Shown: in pieces, positions 13,785 through 29,616 of the stretch
Layout of the letters: each line of letters opens with the position of its first letter
How positions within the stretch are numbered: the stretch's first letter is position 1
Assembly: GCF_010015445.1 (NCBI RefSeq)
Contig: NC_053119.1
Span: 23,035,883 to 23,099,882, forward strand
From: Perca fluviatilis
Lineage: Eukaryota > Chordata > Actinopteri > Perciformes > Percidae
Direction: 5' to 3'
Length of the DNA: 64,000 bases
Notes under the pieces: model-generated
What the model saw: the letters and a program-made list of their open reading frames with translations, nothing else
Told to the model about the DNA's origin: nothing
The model's database searches: none
Made by a program: the position numbers and the translations under genes

Positions 13785-14746
13785 CAGAGGTGTCAAAAGT
13801 ATTCACATTCATTACTCAAGTAGAAGTATAGATACTAGGGTTTGAAAAGACTTGAAGTATCAACTCAAGCTTTTTACTCAAGTAAAAGTGTAAAAGTACT
13901 GGTTTCAAAACTACTTAAAGTATAAAAGTAAAAGTAATGTAAGGGGGAAAAAATGCCATTAAGGACAAAAGCTTAACCCCCACAGGGGCCTATAGTGCAC
14001 TACCCCACCTCCACAAAAAAGGAACACCTTGTTCAATTGTATCTGTCTGTTCTGTATGTTCAAAAATATAAAACAATAAAAAGCTTATCTAAAGAAAAAG
14101 AATAAAAAAAAGGAGCACAAGGCGACATTAAAGAACGGCTTGTGTTGTTGTGTTATTAACAATAACTTATTTGAGGCTGAGTCTGTGTTTTTCAGACAAC
14201 GGCAGCTACAGTCTGGTGTTACAGTCCTCTCCAGTGAAATACAGACACACTTTTACACCGTTTAGCTGTCAGCATTTTAACCGTGTTTACTCCAGCTGCT
14301 AGCTAACGGTAGGCTAACGTTACCTGCTGCCAAGTGTAGCGTTAACTAGCATCCCGTGCGGCGATGTTTCAGTTCCCTCTAACGATTGTATTCGGAGCAT
14401 CAGAGAGAAGCGTAGGCATTTAAGTGGCACCTAATAAGGCACCGAAATCCGCGTTGCTATTCGGTCCGGTAGATATCGGTCTTTAAGGCACCGGTGCCGT
14501 ATTAGCACCGGGTCTGTGCAGGTGCACAAACCAATAGGGTGTCGGAATGGTATATGTTTATACTTCTCATCCAACCACAATCAAATTCACTCTATCCGGA
14601 TGGCGCGTACAGATAATTGCGTGAAAATGTAAGGAGTAGAAGTAAAAAGTCTGCTGTAAAATAATTACTCCAGTAAAGTATAGATACCCAAAATTTCTAC
14701 TTAAGTAAGGTAACGAAATATTTGTACTTTGTTACTGACACCTCTG
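13785..14746. mobile_element. hAT-type non-autonomous DNA transposon, 962 bp
   Basis: Begins CAGAGGTGTC and ends GACACCTCTG, a perfect 10-bp terminal inverted repeat. It is flanked by a perfect 8-bp target duplication, GGGTTAGC (13777-13784 and 14747-14754). An 8-bp duplication with CAG...CTG ends is typical of hAT elements. The subterminal regions are rich in repeated ACTCAAGTA/TACTTAAGTA-like motifs, as expected for transposase-binding arrays. The interior has no long reading frame, so it depends on a transposase supplied elsewhere. The perfect duplication suggests a fairly recent insertion. Confidence 0.92.
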
Positions 14747-14754
14747 GGGTTAGC

Positions 14755-16313
14755 ATTTGCCTCAAAGCTAAAACTGAATTAACTGTCTCAGAGTTTATAT
14801 TATTTGTTCAATCGGCAGGATTGTTTGACGTTTAATTACTTTAAGTTATTATTCCAATGCAACATATACTGTATTTCTTCAGTGTTTTGTTTGGATTTGG
14901 AGTTTAGTTTTATCTTCTGGCCTTAAAAATTGGACACTCCGTTCACTGTGTTCTGTTTTGAAGGTTGGCAGCCGCTCCTGTTTCAACATTGTCCCAAATG
15001 TTCTGGCTTTTGTTTGTTCTCCCACTCAAATTAGATTTCATGTCTTTTGGAGCGCAATCTCAAGATCAGCAGATCTGGCTGCTCACTAGTGTAGAACTTG
15101 AAAAAATAAATCGAATATGTCTCAAATAGATTTCTTTAACATTCAAACATGTTCAAGCGATGTCAAAAGGGGTGTAGTTAAAAAAAATACAGTGATATGT
15201 TTAACTTTATGTCGAGAGTGGTGATACAGCTCATTGCCCATCACATCATATTCACACAACATGGCACACAGTTAAAACTAGAAGAGCAGGGTCTTCCTTT
15301 GCCCATGGTACAACTTTCCACCAAGTTTCATAAAAATCGGACTAGGCGGAGGTAAAGAAACATAATGACCCAAAATGCTGAAATGACATGGAGAGGTTTT
15401 ACTGTAAGACCATATTTCAATACTGCCCCAAGGGCCTCAACCAGTATTCAAATGTTGTTGAAACAGCTGTCCAATAGCATTTAAATAACACTCAAAACAG
15501 TGCCGCAAAAAAAAAAAAAATTGAACCAAAAGCGTATAATTTTTTAGAGGAGATTAAGAGCAGTGATACAGGCCCATAAATCCCCCTGACATACTCACAT
15601 CTCACTTCACCAGAGAACATTAGGAGGGTCACTTTGACCAATCATAGACCCTGCTGCACCCCCAGAGCCCTCTGATCATCTTTCACCTCCTCCTGGGCCC
15701 ATGAACTCTCAGTGTACAGTCATCTGATCCCACTATAGCAGCAAGCAAGAAGCAGTTCCTGACCTGGACTGCTTACACACTCGAGAAGTAGGATCATAGT
15801 CAGCCTTTTTAAAGTCATTTTGTTCACTTGTTCTCTGAGCAACAACTGATACGGACTGTCATTTGTTCCAGTCACACGACACCAACCAGTCCTCATCTTC
15901 CAACCAGAATTTTAAATTGATCCTTGACTGTTTGACCGGATAAGGTTAATGTAAACTATTCAAAGAAGAAAAGACAAACTTTTCTCTCTTTTTGTTTAGA
16001 TGTGATAAAACTCCAACAATCCCTGTGGGGAATTGGGAGACACTGTAATGGCAAATAGTAAAAGAATACAAAACAAAAGCCCACAAATAAAAATTTACAA
16101 CAACAACTTTGCTTTCAACAGTAGAGAAATACAATAGCACCAAGAATGAAACTATGAAAAGGTATGTATTGTAACAAAAAAAGCAACCAAAGTGGCTTTG
16201 GATTGCCGATTGAGACAAAGAAAGAGCAAATTGAAACATTTGAACACATGAGAATATACAAAAAATATGAATTATGGGCTGTATGAAGTAAATTGTAAAT
16301 ATTCCAGTGTAAA
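14755..16313. other. intron 11, unique or old repeat sequence
   Basis: No exon found. The stretch at about 15300-15345 (CCAAGTTTCATAAAAATCGG and neighbours) resembles text seen in old interspersed repeats, but I cannot place it in a family. A 14-base A run lies near 15508. The rest appears unique. Confidence 0.4.
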
Positions 16314-16322
16314 GTGTGTTGG

Positions 16323-16761
16323 TAGTCTGGCTATCACCAGACCAAGCTCAATCTTTTAAGATTGAACATTAGTCTGGGGAGTCTGCTCTGTATTTTCTAC
16401 TGCACAAGAGGCGTGATCAACGGGCATAGTTCAAATGACTCTGTACGCAATTGGATAGTCCTTCAACCAATCAGACCAACCATCCGGGTGACGTAGCAGC
16501 GACAGCGTCATCAACGGGTTGCTGCCATGGAGTGCTGTGCTTCGGTGGCCGGCTTGTCGAATGTAAACAAAAAGCTGCTTGGTCGCTTCTCTATCGTCAT
16601 CGTGTTAAACCCGTTAATAGCGCGCCAGGTGGATAGGCCAGTTTGTGATTGGTTCCTGGAAATTTGTAACGTAAGCAGGATAGATAAACATACAGGTTTC
16701 CAGCCTGAGCTGCAGGGCGAAATCAAATCGCCGGCAGATCGGGCTGGGTTTACCCATACTA
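16323..16761. mobile_element. TAGTCT-ended small DNA element, 439 bp, 9-bp target duplication
   Basis: Starts TAGTCTGG and ends CCATACTA (imperfect short inverted repeat). It is flanked by a perfect 9-bp duplication, GTGTGTTGG, at 16314-16322 and 16762-16770. The interior is GC-richer than its surroundings, contains CCAATCAG-like boxes, and has no significant reading frame. I recognise it as a repeat common in percomorph fish genomes but cannot give a superfamily. A 9-bp duplication would fit Mutator-like elements, among others. Confidence 0.85.
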
Positions 16762-16895
16762 GTGTGTTGGCTCAGTGGTTAATAATTTCACTTTAAAATA
16801 ACAAAAGATTAAGGTCTGAGTCCTGCCTCTTTGTCTGAATCATGTTCGCCTATTTACAGTAATTCTCTCTCACAGGCCAAAGGGAGGCAGTTTTC
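16762..16895 (+). repeat. possible degenerate tRNA-derived SINE
   Basis: GGCTCAGTGGTTAATAATTT, then AGGTCTGAGTCCTGCC, a CATGTTCGCC stretch and CACAGGCCAAAGG follow the order of A-box-like, B-box-like and body motifs of common fish tRNA-derived SINEs, though heavily mutated. If real, the neighbouring 439-bp element inserted at its head. Confidence 0.3.
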
Positions 16896-17081
16896 AAGTG
16901 GGGCAAGTGTAAGTTAAGTTTCAAGTCCAAGTCAAATTTTAAATCCTGTCAAAGCAAATCTCAAGTCAAGTCTCAAATCTACTTAGGCAAATTTCAGATT
17001 GGCGAATGCTGACTGTTAAATGACATGGCATCTAAACATTTTCACAACTGTGTTAACAGTATTTATTTACATACTAGAGAC

Positions 17082-17495
17082 TAGGATTGAGCATCGTTTG
17101 GATTTTAACGATTCTGATTCCAATTCCGATTCTTCCTTTTGATTCCAGTTCTTATCGATTCTCAATTCCGATTCTTTGAGTGGTGGAGTTGAAACATGTC
17201 ACATGCTTACTTCATAAATAAGAGGAAAGTTTTAGTTGCAGTTTGACGGGGCTTTTTCAATGTAAAATAAAGCCACACTAGAGCACCGCTTACTGTGCTC
17301 CATGGCTGCAACACAACAAGAGCCTGGCCGCTACGGAAACCAAAACTTGCGCATGTTAAATTTGGAACCCATGATCAGATTTGAAACCAAATCCTCCAAA
17401 CGATTCCAAATGATTCCAATAAAGAAACGATTCCAATGGAATCGTAATTTTTGAAACGATTCCAAGTAGGAATCGGTTCTCGGAGCCCAACCCTT
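17082..17495. mobile_element. hAT-type small DNA element, 414 bp
   Basis: Starts TAGGATTGAGC and ends GCCCAACCCTT, an imperfect terminal inverted repeat. Flanked by a perfect 8-bp duplication, CTAGAGAC (17074-17081 and 17496-17503). Both ends are packed with GATTCC/GGAATC repeats, the usual subterminal pattern of this fish hAT family. Non-coding. Confidence 0.88.
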
Positions 17496-17632
17496 CTAGA
17501 GACCAGTTCCTCACATTATATAGGCGTAATATTTAAAGTCCCCCTCAACCCAAAAATGTGTTTTGTTTTTTGTTTCTTTACTGTGATGTTTGACCTGATG
17601 TTTCTCTGCACTTACCTAAAATCTGAATTTAA

Positions 17633-18111
17633 AGGTGCCCTGCCACACGTATTTCATTACTTTGTGGTAATGTCTGAAGTTCTACCATGGACTCTGTAAC
17701 ATTTTTTGTGGAAAAAATGCCTTGGTTACCTTGTTTCAAACCATTCTAGCGTGGTATAGAAAGCCTACAGGAAAACTCAGCTTGATTTCTGCCAGTTCTC
17801 ATTAATATTCAACAAGCTAAGCTGTTTGAATCTGATTGGCTAACAGCTAGCCAATGAGAGCCTGGCTGTCAGAATCCTTTACCCAGCCCAACTGGGCGAG
17901 CGATTGCATAGTAATGAGCTCAGGCAATATGATGTCAGACTCACCAGCTTTTGTAATTGGCCTGATTTCTCTGCTTATTTCTTTTCAGTGGCTAGAGCTG
18001 ACAAAGGAGGTAGCAGTTCATTTTCACATTCACAACATAACACAAACACATATGGATCTAGCATATTTCAAAAAATGCAAGAAAAAAATGGTTTTGTATG
18101 GCAGGGCACCT
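17633..18111. mobile_element. TTAA-target small DNA element, 479 bp
   Basis: Ends AGGTGCCCTGCCA and TGGCAGGGCACCT are perfect inverted repeats. Target duplication TTAA at 17629-17632 and 18112-18115. TTAA targets are used by piggyBac and Kolobok elements; ends starting with AGG fit Kolobok better (inference). Reading frames inside are short and unrecognised. Confidence 0.9.
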
Positions 18112-18115
18112 TTAA

Positions 18116-20580
18116 GGCTTGTATGTACGAGATGATTTTGTGACTTGAGTGAGATCTCAAGTCTGCAGCTCTGGTAATAGAGACTCTAAACTGCTACCTT
18201 CTGGTTGCATGGTTGGATAAGCTGAAGCCTACCATGATCCTGAAAAGAAAACTTATTAACTAATTTAATATCTAGACTGTTATCAGCAATAAATCAGTGG
18301 AGAGTTACAACCCCATTCAGCCTTTCTCAGCTTTCCTGTCTCTCTGCCTGCCTGCCTTTCTGTCTGCTTGTGTGTTTGGACTGCTGGTGTAATTACGTCC
18401 AGGCAGGGATAGACCTGGAGACAGAGGCAGTGTGCTAATTGTACGGTGGACCAGGAACGGAAGCTATTAAAGCAGGTCTGCAAAGTCCATATCAGCCATC
18501 CATTTCTCCTCTCCACTACGGCTACAACTGTAACTACTGTTAGAACTGCAATTCCCTCCACCACTTCATCTATCTTTCTCATTCTTTCTTTCACTCTGCT
18601 ACATTCCTTTCTTCCAGTTTTAGCAAAATGTAACTTTATTATTGACTAAGCAGGGTGTCATGCTAAAACTAAAGAAACTAGAATTTGAGCAAGTTTAAGT
18701 ACTATGGAAAGAAGTGAGCGTGAGTTACAGAGGAATGTATTTACTGGCCATCTTGTTATTTTGTATTAGCTTATCTTTTATCACTCTGCAAATAAATGTA
18801 AATAATAATAAATAAACTACAGTAAACCAGAGACAAACGGAGGCTGATGGGGTTGTTCATTAGCTCACCTGTTCCCACCAATTTCCTCTTCACGTTTTGA
18901 AACAAGCTTGCAGCGTTGTGTTTGGCCAGACCGCTCAGCCTTATCCCTCATCTGAAATCCTCTCATCTCCTGACAAAGGGGTGCAAAAAGGTGGTGATCC
19001 CATAGTGATGAAGTGATATAGTAGTTTTGTGTGAGCCTGGTGTATATGGTGAATGTGTGTTTAGTCGAGAACATTCATGGCCTCTACCAGGCTTGGCCCC
19101 CTACGTTTCATGATTGCAATGAAGAAGTACTGTAAGTGCTCACTGTCAGCATCAGGACATTCTAGGTCTCTTGAAAATGAAATAAGTTCACAATAATTGT
19201 AAAAAGCATATATCTGTGTCTCTCCATCTTTGTATGTACAGTACTGTATGTCTCTCTGTCTGTTTGACATTCACAAACATGCCTGTCTTACAGGGTGACT
19301 GCTAACAGAAACAGAAAGACCACACAGTCATTATCTCTGGACTCTCACACATAAATCCATAATTCTTACAGTAATGGTTTTACTTACTAAAAACCACTGA
19401 ACACACTAAGATTAAAATGTTCAACAATTTTAATAAGACGATATGCTTCCTTCGAATATTGATTAGGAGGTTGCAGAAATTGTTGGGAGGATAAAAATGC
19501 TGCCTCTACCCACTTTCCTTTTTGCTTCATCTCTCTTTCTCTTATACACAAACAGACACAAAGCATTGGCCATTATGGTGGCCAAACAGGCCTCCCATAG
19601 CTGAAAGCAGGAACAAAAAGGCTGACCACTGTAGAAAGGCCTAATTAAACAGCAGTCTTTAATGCCAGTCAGCCCCCCACTGTAGCCCCAGCCACACAAA
19701 AGGAAAAGGAGCACAGTTTTATAATCTAAACCCATTGGTTTATGAAAAGGAAGCCCCTTAACTAAGAAAGCCCAAAGGTCACCCTCCATCTCTCCCTCTT
19801 TCTCTCCTTCTCTTCTTCCTTGCTTTCTCTTCTCTTCTTCATCTCTGTCCTCCTGCTGGGTCCGTAGCCAGGGTTAAGCCAGGCTGAACGTGGGCAGGTC
19901 TGTGACCGCCACCTCCAGAAGACCCGGAGGTCGTGGTGGTGCTTATTGTCCCTGAACATACACATGAACAGTTTGTTGGCATGACCAACCACTGGGCTCA
20001 TGTGCTTGGATTATCAGAGCGCTATGAAAAAGAAACAGCCAATTTAATCCAAAAAATGGTGGCTGTAGTGGAAGGGGGTGGGCTTGGGTGCTCAGGGGCC
20101 TCAGTGCCAGCGGTAATCCAGCAAAATGATTGGGGGAAAAAAAAATTCAAGGGACCAGTCTGCAGATAAACCCCCCCCCACCACCACCACCACCACCACC
20201 CTCCACCGACTTCACCTTACTACTACCCACCCCCAAAAATCTCCCCACCCCACCCAGGCAAGTGGACCCCCCGAATGGCAGCAATAAATAGATTCTTTCT
20301 CTAACATGCCTAATCCTGCTAAATAGCAACAAATCCTATTAGGCCATGAATTATAAATCCTTCTTTACCTCCTCCTCCCCCCACTGGAGAAACCCAATCG
20401 CCCTCCTGTCTTCATAACATGCACGCGCATACCCACACACATACAAACACACTAGACCCTCAAGAATGTTGGTCTAAACAGGGAGGAATTGTAGGTGTTG
20501 GATGTCCATGCATTGGTATGTATGTCTATATATGTGCATGCCTGCTTGCTTCCATTTATACTAGATGCTGGTGCATGTGG
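18116..20580. other. intron 11, unique sequence
   Basis: No exon or intact transposon seen. A C-run followed by (CAC)n lies at 20171-20203. Short T/C-rich tracts occur near 19790-19840. Reading frames are short and unrecognised. Confidence 0.5.
20171..20203. repeat. C-run and (CAC)n tandem repeat
   Basis: A run of nine C followed by about eight CAC/ACC triplets. Confidence 0.9.
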
Positions 20581-20587
20581 ATTTGTT

Positions 20588-20935
20588 TTGTGTGTTTTTT
20601 TTTTATAATTTTATTTTTTTTCATTTTTATATAAGTATAAATTTTATATATATATACAAAAAAACATATATACACTAACTTAAAAAAAAAAAAAAAAAAT
20701 AAAAAAAAAAAAAAAAATAATCATAATAAAAATAATTTATAAAAAACTCCCTATTAAAAAAAAATTTTATAGAATATGTTAGATGTACTTTCAGTTGGCT
20801 CTGTTGTCAATTTTTTTTTTTTTTTTTTTTTTTTTGTGTTTAAAAAAAATTTTTTTTTTTTCCCAAAAAAAAAAAAATTTTTTTTTTTTAAAAAAAAAAA
20901 ATTTATTAAAAAAAAAAAATTTTTTTTTCTCACAA
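20588..20935. repeat. A/T homopolymer block
   Basis: Alternating long runs of A and T, including 17-base runs near 20681-20720, a T run at 20811-20835 and abutting A and T runs of 10-13 at 20840-20930. Almost no G or C. It may be a real low-complexity block or a poorly resolved assembly segment. Frames across it encode only Lys/Phe runs. Confidence 0.85.
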
Positions 20936-21182
20936 AAAGAGAATGTGCATATATAATAATATATAATAACATAACAGTGATGATGTTCGTTAAGATGATG
21001 TGTGGTAAAATTCGCTGGTGTGCAGGCTTACAGGGGGACACAGTGGATGTTTTGACGTGCACTGCCCCTTAGGACAGACTAAGAGCCTATAGCCATGCTA
21101 ACAGCTCTGTCAGGCTCATTGTTAAGTAAACCAAACTGTTAGAGAGATAAACCAAAGTTTAGGGAACATTTTAAGTTTGATG
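20936..21182. other. intron 11, unique sequence
   Basis: Short AT-rich stretch between the homopolymer block and the next element; nothing recognised. Confidence 0.5.
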
Positions 21183-21191
21183 TGATGATGG

Positions 21192-21595
21192 TTGTCTCGC
21201 ATTGCCAGACCATCCACACGCTGCGGAGTGGAGGAGGGCCTGGCTACTCCACATAGCAATCCGGGATGGGAGAAAAACATACTCTGGTTTATTGGCATTT
21301 CTTTAAACCAATCACAATCGTCATGGGCGGTGCTAAGGTCCGCACGGAGCCGCTGTAAAATAGTCATGCGCGAAAATACTTAAAAAAGAAAAAAAGATTG
21401 TACAGATAGTCTAGCTAGCTGTCTCAATTTACCCTGCAGAGATCTGAGGAGCAGTTAACCATAGTCCTCAGAAATCCACCAGGATTAAAAATTCCAAAAC
21501 AAAGAAAGCGGAAAGAAACAGACATACATGCATCCGGTGGTATTTCCTGCGGCACCTGAGCAATCCCGGAAGTGGAATGTCAAGGATATAGACTA
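21192..21595. mobile_element. TAGTCT-family small DNA element, copy 1, 404 bp
   Basis: Starts TTGTCTCGCATTGCCAGACC and ends GGATATAGACTA. It is flanked by a perfect 9-bp duplication, TGATGATGG (21183-21191 and 21596-21604). It has the same general design as the 16.3-kb element, with short TAGTCT-like ends and a 9-bp target. The body includes CTGCGGAGTGGAGGAGGGCC near the left and GGCACC(T/C)GAGCAATCC near the right. Related sequence recurs at 45025-46690 and 53757-54071. Non-coding. Confidence 0.88.
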
Positions 21596-21604
21596 TGATG
21601 ATGG

Positions 21605-24111
21605 TGACGAAGGATGTTGAGATATTTCAGTCTGGACTAAAAATTGTTTGACTGACAGACCAATCTAATGACTGATTGAGCCACACCGCTTAGCTAAAAA
21701 AGTGCACCTGAATAGACACAGAACCTCCTTAAAACCAGATTTATGAAAATAAATTCTGACCCTGATACATTCACTAACATGCATTCCCAAAATTACTAAC
21801 ACAGCTTAGGCTAAACATTTATACTAAACGAAGGTCTGGCACCAAAGAGGGGATCATTAACCCCAAATCTATCTGACTCTCTAATTAGGCTCACTTTGAA
21901 GAATAGTGACAGCCATGTCCTTCTCTTAAGGCTACACCTTAGGCCTGGAACATTAACCCTCAGAACCGGAATTAGTGGTCACGGCTATGAGGTAGCCATT
22001 GTCCCAAACTCTTTTTTTGACTGCTCTGTTTTTCAACGGCAGGAACTGGAAGACCCTATCTTAAAAGGATCGACTGTAGGATTCATCGGTGTGTCAAAGG
22101 AATATTTAGACTATATTGCAATATACAGAAAACAGTATCTATATTTTATGTAAGAACCCATGGAAACTATATCCTTAAAATACCTACAATTTACAGATTA
22201 TAATATTAGTTCCTTGTGGTCTTCATACCCTAGCAAAAAGCTTTTATCCCAAGGCTGTAGTTTCAAATTTTCTCGGCTGTCTAACTGGAAACCTCCTCGC
22301 CCAAATCTTTAGTTAATTTGGCAGTTAGAGCTGTGTCAAGAAGAGTTCACCAGTCATTAGTCTACTTGTTAGAAGTGCGCTTCTCTCCAATCTTCTCTCC
22401 GTGTGGTGGGAAAGCGCGGTGTCTGTCTCTGTTCTCCTCAAATAATGACAGGTTGTGAGACTTGGCGCCATTAACATTAAACATGGGTGGGACATTTTCT
22501 GAGGTCACCAGGATGTCGACCATCTCTCTCAGAGGAGTTATTTTCATTGGTTGGATTCTTACACAAGCTTAATGACGGGATACTTTTCTTCACATGTACA
22601 GTACCTTTGGAGGTATGTGGTGACAGTATGTGTATGACATCAGTCTACATAGGGATGCTTTGCAAATGCAACATAGTATCTAATGGTGGACATCCCAAGT
22701 ATATATCAGTTTCTTTCAAAATTCCGTTCAACTTTGTTAAAGTCAAGAACAAAAGATATTGTGGGCTACACTGTGTGGACAAGAATGTATGAGATAGATT
22801 TAAGCTCTGTATGTCATAGAAGTGTTTAGGGTAATAGCAAATATACAGTATCTCTGGCCTATTGTTTTCTCTCTCTCTCTTTCTCTCTGTCTCTCTCTCT
22901 GTCTCTCTGTGGCCACACAAAACATGGCTCGCTCGCTCTCTCTGTTCTCTCTTTGTCATCAGCTCTTAATGGGCACTGGGCTTTGATGTGGCTTGGTTGC
23001 TGCCATTGTCTCCAGCATGTCTTGATCAGTGTCCATTGATCTGAAGGGGGTGGGGAGCATGAAAACAACCGGAACAGACACGGGGAGGAGAGAAATGGTT
23101 GTCTCAGAAGCCATATTTAACTAGCTGCATCTTGCTGGATAGAGGGCAGTTGAGTCAAACGTCAAAGAAAATGAGAAAGTCAGAAACACACAGTAGGAGA
23201 AAGAACGACGAGGAAGGAGGAAAGCAGAGGGTGTGAGAGTGAAACAGAGCACAAGCATGGAAAGACAGTTTGCAACCAAAAAATAGTGATTTGGATATCT
23301 CAGTGTAGCAGCACAGAAATTACTGTACAATTTATGAGCTGCGGTCATATAACTAATGTATTCAGTTGTCTTTAACCAGAATCATAAATATATGTAATTA
23401 AGAAAAGAAAATGTGACTTCAGCTCTGTGGTCACACTGCATAGGTGATGTACACTTTTGCTGTCTGCCGACCAATAGGAAATGGAAGGACAAAAAAGACA
23501 TTGAGCTGTTAACCCATTGTTTTGGTGTTGCACTAAAATGTAAAATTAAGTATTTATGTAATTATGTTTATGTTTTTGTATGCACCAACCACCAAATTCC
23601 TTGTAGGTGTTACTTACTTGGTCATACATTTGATTCTGATTCTGTAAATGGATATCTTTATGAAAATCTGAAATGCTTGTGTGGATAAATAGCATTTTCA
23701 CAAGTAATAAGCGTTTCAGATTTAGTTTGCTTAGTGTGGAGGTGGCCTGAGAAAAACAAAGTTGGGTTAAACTTCTCGTGTAAACCACTTTCAGAGCTGG
23801 TTTAATTTCCCACGAGACAAACCCTTTTACGGAAATCCACATGGGGAAATTTCTTGCGTTAGAATCGCTCAGAAGCCCATTCATTTAAAACTCTCATTGA
23901 ATGGAGAAACTTGGCTGTTACAATATAGTGTCTCACTTATAATTCTTACCACGACACCCTCTGGCATGCCATCTCTTTTAGATCAAACGTTCCTAAAAGA
24001 ATGTAGTCATCTTATCCTTCCAATATAGGATAAAGCAATGTCTGTTTTTGAGGCGAACAGAGGAGCACATCTCTTTGATGGACCAAAGCACCAGCCATAA
24101 AGCTTATCTCT
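21605..24111. other. intron 11, unique sequence
   Basis: No exon, RNA gene or transposon recognised. A CT-rich tract lies at 22868-22910. The rest is complex intronic sequence. Confidence 0.5.
22868..22910. repeat. CT-rich simple repeat
   Basis: Imperfect CT/TCTG array. Confidence 0.85.
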
Positions 24112-26334
<2,223 letters not shown>

Positions 26335-26410
26335 GTTGTCCCATGCACAGAGATCAGCTGTAAAAGTCCTCCGCAGAATGCAGTACTTTGTGGCCAGGAA
26401 GAAGTTTCAG
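26335..26410 (+). CDS. kcnq1: KCNQ1-type potassium channel, helix B exon (human exon 12 equivalent)
   Basis: Internal coding exon of a voltage-gated K+ channel alpha subunit. After one base finishing the previous codon, it reads 25 codons ending VLRRMQYFVARKKFQ. This aligns without gaps to human KCNQ1 residues 506-530 (helix B), the cytoplasmic calmodulin-binding helix near the membrane; the RRMQYFVA core is intact, including the arginine pair at human 518-519. The acceptor is a pyrimidine tract ending in gcag, the donor is CAG|gtaagc (strong), and the exon ends in phase 0. Its 76-bp length equals human exon 12. The N-terminal third (LSHAQRS) differs from the human LREHHRA. Channel family is certain. 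KCNQ1 rather than KCNQ2-5 rests on this exon plus the next two. Teleosts can carry two kcnq1 paralogues, and I cannot tell which this is. Confidence 0.95.
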
Positions 26411-26514
26411 GTAAGCAAAAGAAAATCCAGAGGAGGGGAGAGAATTTCTACTGAGTTAAGGAGGGGGAAGATATAGAGATAAAGACAGAGACAGATTGGG
26501 AGTGAGAGAAGCAT

Positions 26515-26519
26515 GTGTG

Positions 26520-26587
<68 letters not shown>

Positions 26588-26610
26588 TGTGTGTGCGTGC
26601 GTGTGTGTAG
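26515..26610. repeat. (GT)n followed by (GCGT)n microsatellite
   Basis: About nine GT units, then about fourteen GCGT units, then mixed GT/GCGT. Alternating purine-pyrimidine with many CpGs. It begins 104 bp after the helix B exon donor. Confidence 0.95.
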
Positions 26611-27243
26611 TGTAGTGTTTGTGCGGTTATACAGGATGAGCAGGGGGAGCCCCAAGGGCATATATCAGCTGCAGCACTGCTGTGCACGTGTACATGTGTG
26701 TGTATGTGTGTAAATGCCTGAAACTTGCACCTGCATGTCTTCTTTGTGCACACTTCAATTCAGGCGTAGTACCAAGGGAAGTCTACTAAACTGTCTCTGG
26801 GGCAACAGTAGGAATTTACTTACTGTATACCACTCACAAAACACACACCTACAAAAATAGACTTACACACACAGCAGGACATGGCCTCACACAGCACTTA
26901 AGGCAGTGGAATTATGTTAAAATATTTTGTGCAGTAAATTATTTTACTTTAAAAAAAAACTAATCATGTTTGCGATACTTTGGCCATCATTTTCATGCTT
27001 CATGTTATTGTTGAATGGTTCCTACGTACAGTATATTCTTTCCATTTCCAAGTGTTCTATATGTTTTCAATTATGGCCTAAGTGATCTCAGCTGCAGAGG
27101 CTATACTCTGTGTATACCAAGGATACCCTAAAGAGTTCACTGGGTTCTTTCTGATGCCGCTTGTATCCACGTCACACTAAACAAAGCTGTGAAAAGACCT
27201 TAACACTATTGCTTTCTACATAACCACGCACATGTCAGTGGGC

Positions 27244-27323
<80 letters not shown>
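27244..27323. repeat. (CA)n microsatellite
   Basis: About 40 CA units with one TATA interruption. It ends 115 bp before the helix C exon. Confidence 0.97.
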
Positions 27324-27328
<5 letters not shown>

Positions 27329-27390
27329 GTTAACAATGAACCCTTTGCACCCAAGGGGGTTGGGGATGTTTTCAGGGACTGGGCAACTGA

Positions 27391-29575
<2,185 letters not shown>

Positions 29576-29616
29576 GCTTGACGGCACACTGGGGAAGCCA
29601 GGAATGTTTCTTCCAG
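29576..29616 (+). CDS. kcnq1: KCNQ1-type potassium channel, linker between helices C and D (human exon 14 equivalent)
   Basis: A 41-bp micro-exon. Its first base completes the second arginine of QRR; it then reads LDGTLGKPGMFLP and ends with the first base of a glycine codon. It aligns to human RLDQSIGKPSLFISVS, the linker after helix C. LD..GKP..F is conserved, but two codons are missing relative to the 47-bp human exon. The acceptor is a strong pyrimidine run ending ctcag and the donor is CCAG|gtaaat. It is far too short to be found as an ORF and was identified by splice sites, matching phase and similarity. The linker is the least conserved part of this C-terminus, so the substitutions and shortening may mark a divergent fish paralogue. 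Confidence 0.9.

Noticed and set aside
20754..21072. Lys/Phe-rich frames on both strands
   Set aside because: They are translations of the A/T homopolymer block.
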